A stretch of DNA of 64,000 nucleotides from Agrobacterium vitis (lineage in GTDB: Bacteria; Pseudomonadota; Alphaproteobacteria; Rhizobiales; Rhizobiaceae): the NCBI RefSeq assembly GCF_013426735.1, contig NZ_AP023272.1:3454501-3518500 (forward strand). Direction: 5' to 3'. The position numbers and the translations under genes were made by a program. The notes under the pieces were generated by a model. It had not been told where the DNA came from, searched no databases, and worked only from the letters and a program-made list of their open reading frames with translations. The number at the start of each line of letters is the position of its first letter. Within the stretch, counting starts at the first letter, position 1. This document shows, piece by piece, positions 62,722-64,000 of the stretch.

Positions 62722-62859
62722 AACGCTTACCCCATTCACGCCCTCACTGGACACAGGCTAGGCGAACGAACTTAACAGAAAATGGATAAACCGGCCTGCC
62801 CGCCCCCTCGGCGAGCCTGCCTTTTTTACCATAGTTAATGCATGGGAAATCAAACCCGA

Positions 62860-63948
62860 TCAACGCTTGTAGCTTTGCCCCTGCGCATCAAAAAGATGTA
62901 GCTTTTCACCCTCTGCGGCAAAGCGCAGCCGGTCGCCCCTGGCAACCTTGGCAATGCCCGGCAGTTTCACCACCACCGGCTGCCCTTCAACCGGACCGTC
63001 AACATAGAGCATTGTCACCTCGCCCAGGGCCTCGACCAGGGAAACGGTGCCTTCAAACAGCGCTGGGCCTTCGGCAGCAATGGTCAAATCCTCCGGCCTT
63101 ACCCCGAAACTGGCCGCCTTGCCTGCATCTTCTGTAGGCACAGCAATCGGCACCGACAGGGTTGAGCGATCCTTGAGCGCGATGCGCGTTTCAGACCCGG
63201 CCTCGACGATGGTGGCCGGCAGGATGTTCATGGCGGGCGAACCGATAAACTGCGCAACGAACAGATTGGCGGGGCGCTCGTAAAGCTCCAGCGGCGCGCC
63301 GACCTGTTCGATCCGGCCCGCCGACAACACGACAATCCGGTCGGCCAGCGTCATCGCCTCGACCTGATCATGGGTGACATAGATCATCGTGGTATCGGAC
63401 ATCTGTTCGTGCAGACGGGCGATTTCAATCCGGGTGGCGACGCGAAGGGCTGCATCGAGATTGGAGAGCGGTTCGTCGAACAGAAAGACCTTCGGATCAC
63501 GGCAGATCGCCCGTCCGATGGCCACACGCTGGCGCTGGCCGCCCGACAAGGCCTTGGGCAGGCGGTCGAGATAGGGTTCTAATTGCAAAATGGCGGCGGC
63601 GGCGCGCACCCGCCGTTCGATCTCCTGTTTGCTTTCACCGGCGATCCGCATGCCGAAAGCCATGTTGTCATAGACGGTCATATGCGGGTAGAGCGCATAG
63701 GACTGGAAGACCATGGCAATGCCGCGCTTGGAGGGCGGTACGTCATTGACGATCTGGTCGTCAATGCGCATCTCGCCGCTGGTAATGTCCTCCAGCCCGG
63801 CAATCATCCGCAAAAGTGTGGATTTACCGCAGCCGGACGGACCGACAAACACCACGAACTCGCCCTTGGCGATATCTAGGTCGATGCCGTGCAGCACCTT
63901 GACCTGTCCATAGGCCTTGCGAATGTCTTTCAGGACCAAGCTTGCCAT
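62860..63948 (-). CDS. aglK: Alpha-glucoside-type ABC transporter ATP-binding protein (AglK/MalK-like)
   Basis: This 362-residue sugar-import ATPase has Walker [18 protein letters not shown]-loop [15 protein letters not shown], signature [17 protein letters not shown], Walker [17 protein letters not shown] and switch [19 protein letters not shown]-terminal TOBE/MOI domain reads [12 protein letters not shown]. The length and the closing [12 protein letters not shown](R) recall AglK of the Sinorhizobium agl operon (trehalose, maltose, sucrose), where zwf lies nearby as it does here. ATG 63948 follows GGAGGGGGAAG. The rest of the operon would lie beyond the right edge. A generic UgpC/MalK role remains possible. 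Confidence 0.82.
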   Translation of the reverse strand: MASLVLKDIRKAYGQVKVLHGIDLDIAKGEFVVFVGPSGCGKSTLLRMIAGLEDITSGEMRIDDQIVNDVPPSKRGIAMVFQSYALYPHMTVYDNMAFGMRIAGESKQEIERRVRAAAAILQLEPYLDRLPKALSGGQRQRVAIGRAICRDPKVFLFDEPLSNLDAALRVATRIEIARLHEQMSDTTMIYVTHDQVEAMTLADRIVVLSAGRIEQVGAPLELYERPANLFVAQFIGSPAMNILPATIVEAGSETRIALKDRSTLSVPIAVPTEDAGKAASFGVRPEDLTIAAEGPALFEGTVSLVEALGEVTMLYVDGPVEGQPVVVKLPGIAKVARGDRLRFAAEGEKLHLFDAQGQSYKR

Positions 63949-64000
63949 TGTCTTCCCCCTCCTCGTTTTTGGATCTGTCCAGCTCGCCATGAGCCGGACA

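Noticed and set aside
1..64000. CRISPR array, prophage structural genes or complete toxin-antitoxin/defence operon
   Set aside because: None found; no regularly spaced direct repeats, and the only defence trace is the HsdR-like fragment at 4110-4236.

Overview
The window looks like a chromosomal segment of a Rhizobiaceae alphaproteobacterium (Agrobacterium / Allorhizobium / Rhizobium group). The pointers are a RirA-type iron regulator, an AglK-like alpha-glucoside ABC ATPase, an Entner-Doudoroff operon zwf-pgl-edd, a PdhS-type cell-cycle histidine kinase, a Tlde1-domain (DUF2778) protein, a phasin, and ~100-bp palindromic intergenic repeats of the rhizobial mosaic type. Genus assignment is inference; no 16S or housekeeping marker was available to settle it.

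Layout. 1-1.6 kb: a Ppx/GppA phosphatase with a long basic, His-rich N-terminal extension, cut by the left edge. 1.9-6.4 kb: a scar zone beside tRNA-Gln, holding a tyrosine-recombinase gene truncated by an IS3-family element, a scrap of an HsdR-like restriction gene, an intact-ended IS630-family element and a 5'-truncated, frameshifted chemoreceptor pseudogene. 6.5-12.3 kb: respiratory genes, namely type II NADH dehydrogenase and a Tat-signal malate:quinone oxidoreductase, with a divergent OmpR-type two-component pair. 12.3-24.4 kb: mixed metabolism and regulation (cupin, GH105 hydrolase, DadA-like oxidase, CDP-diacylglycerol pyrophosphatase, gluconokinase, rirA, mmsA with a divergent LysR gene, OsmC), then a HupE / unknown membrane protein / DUF1007 operon facing a second HupE gene, tRNA-His and a phasin. 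24.7-31 kb: a 1,410-residue PdhS-type kinase followed by an AsmA-family protein. 31-35 kb: a putrescine-type ABC transporter (potFGHI). 35-38.6 kb: an ScfR/RamB-type regulator divergent from isocitrate lyase. 38.6-46.9 kb: an MFS exporter, orphan genes, a small MITE-like element, two LysR genes, a large chemoreceptor and small unknown genes. 47-51 kb: a HI0933-type flavoprotein and a gamma-glutamylation putrescine pair (puuA, puuB). 51-55.3 kb: zwf-pgl-edd. 55.4-64 kb: an AT-rich gap with a solo IS630 end, a second large chemoreceptor, a 2-hydroxycarboxylate transporter, a Tlde1 protein, a PilZ-like small protein and aglK at the right edge.

How the genes fit together. Three carbon themes recur: hexose catabolism through the Entner-Doudoroff route (gntK, zwf, pgl, edd, aglK), C4/C2 acid use (malate:quinone oxidoreductase, 2HCT transporter, isocitrate lyase), and putrescine uptake and breakdown (pot and puu genes). 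The most unusual non-genic structures are a 189-bp MITE with 19-bp perfect terminal repeats and a 4-bp target duplication (40,790-40,978), two copies of a ~95-bp palindromic repeat beside the two malate-related genes, a palindromic relic of an IS630 end at 55.4 kb, and large inverted repeats in front of the phasin, mmsA and ndh genes. No CRISPR array, prophage structural module or obvious complete new defence system was seen. The best candidates for undescribed biology are the HupE/DUF1007 cluster and the Tat-exported Mqo with its divergent two-component system.
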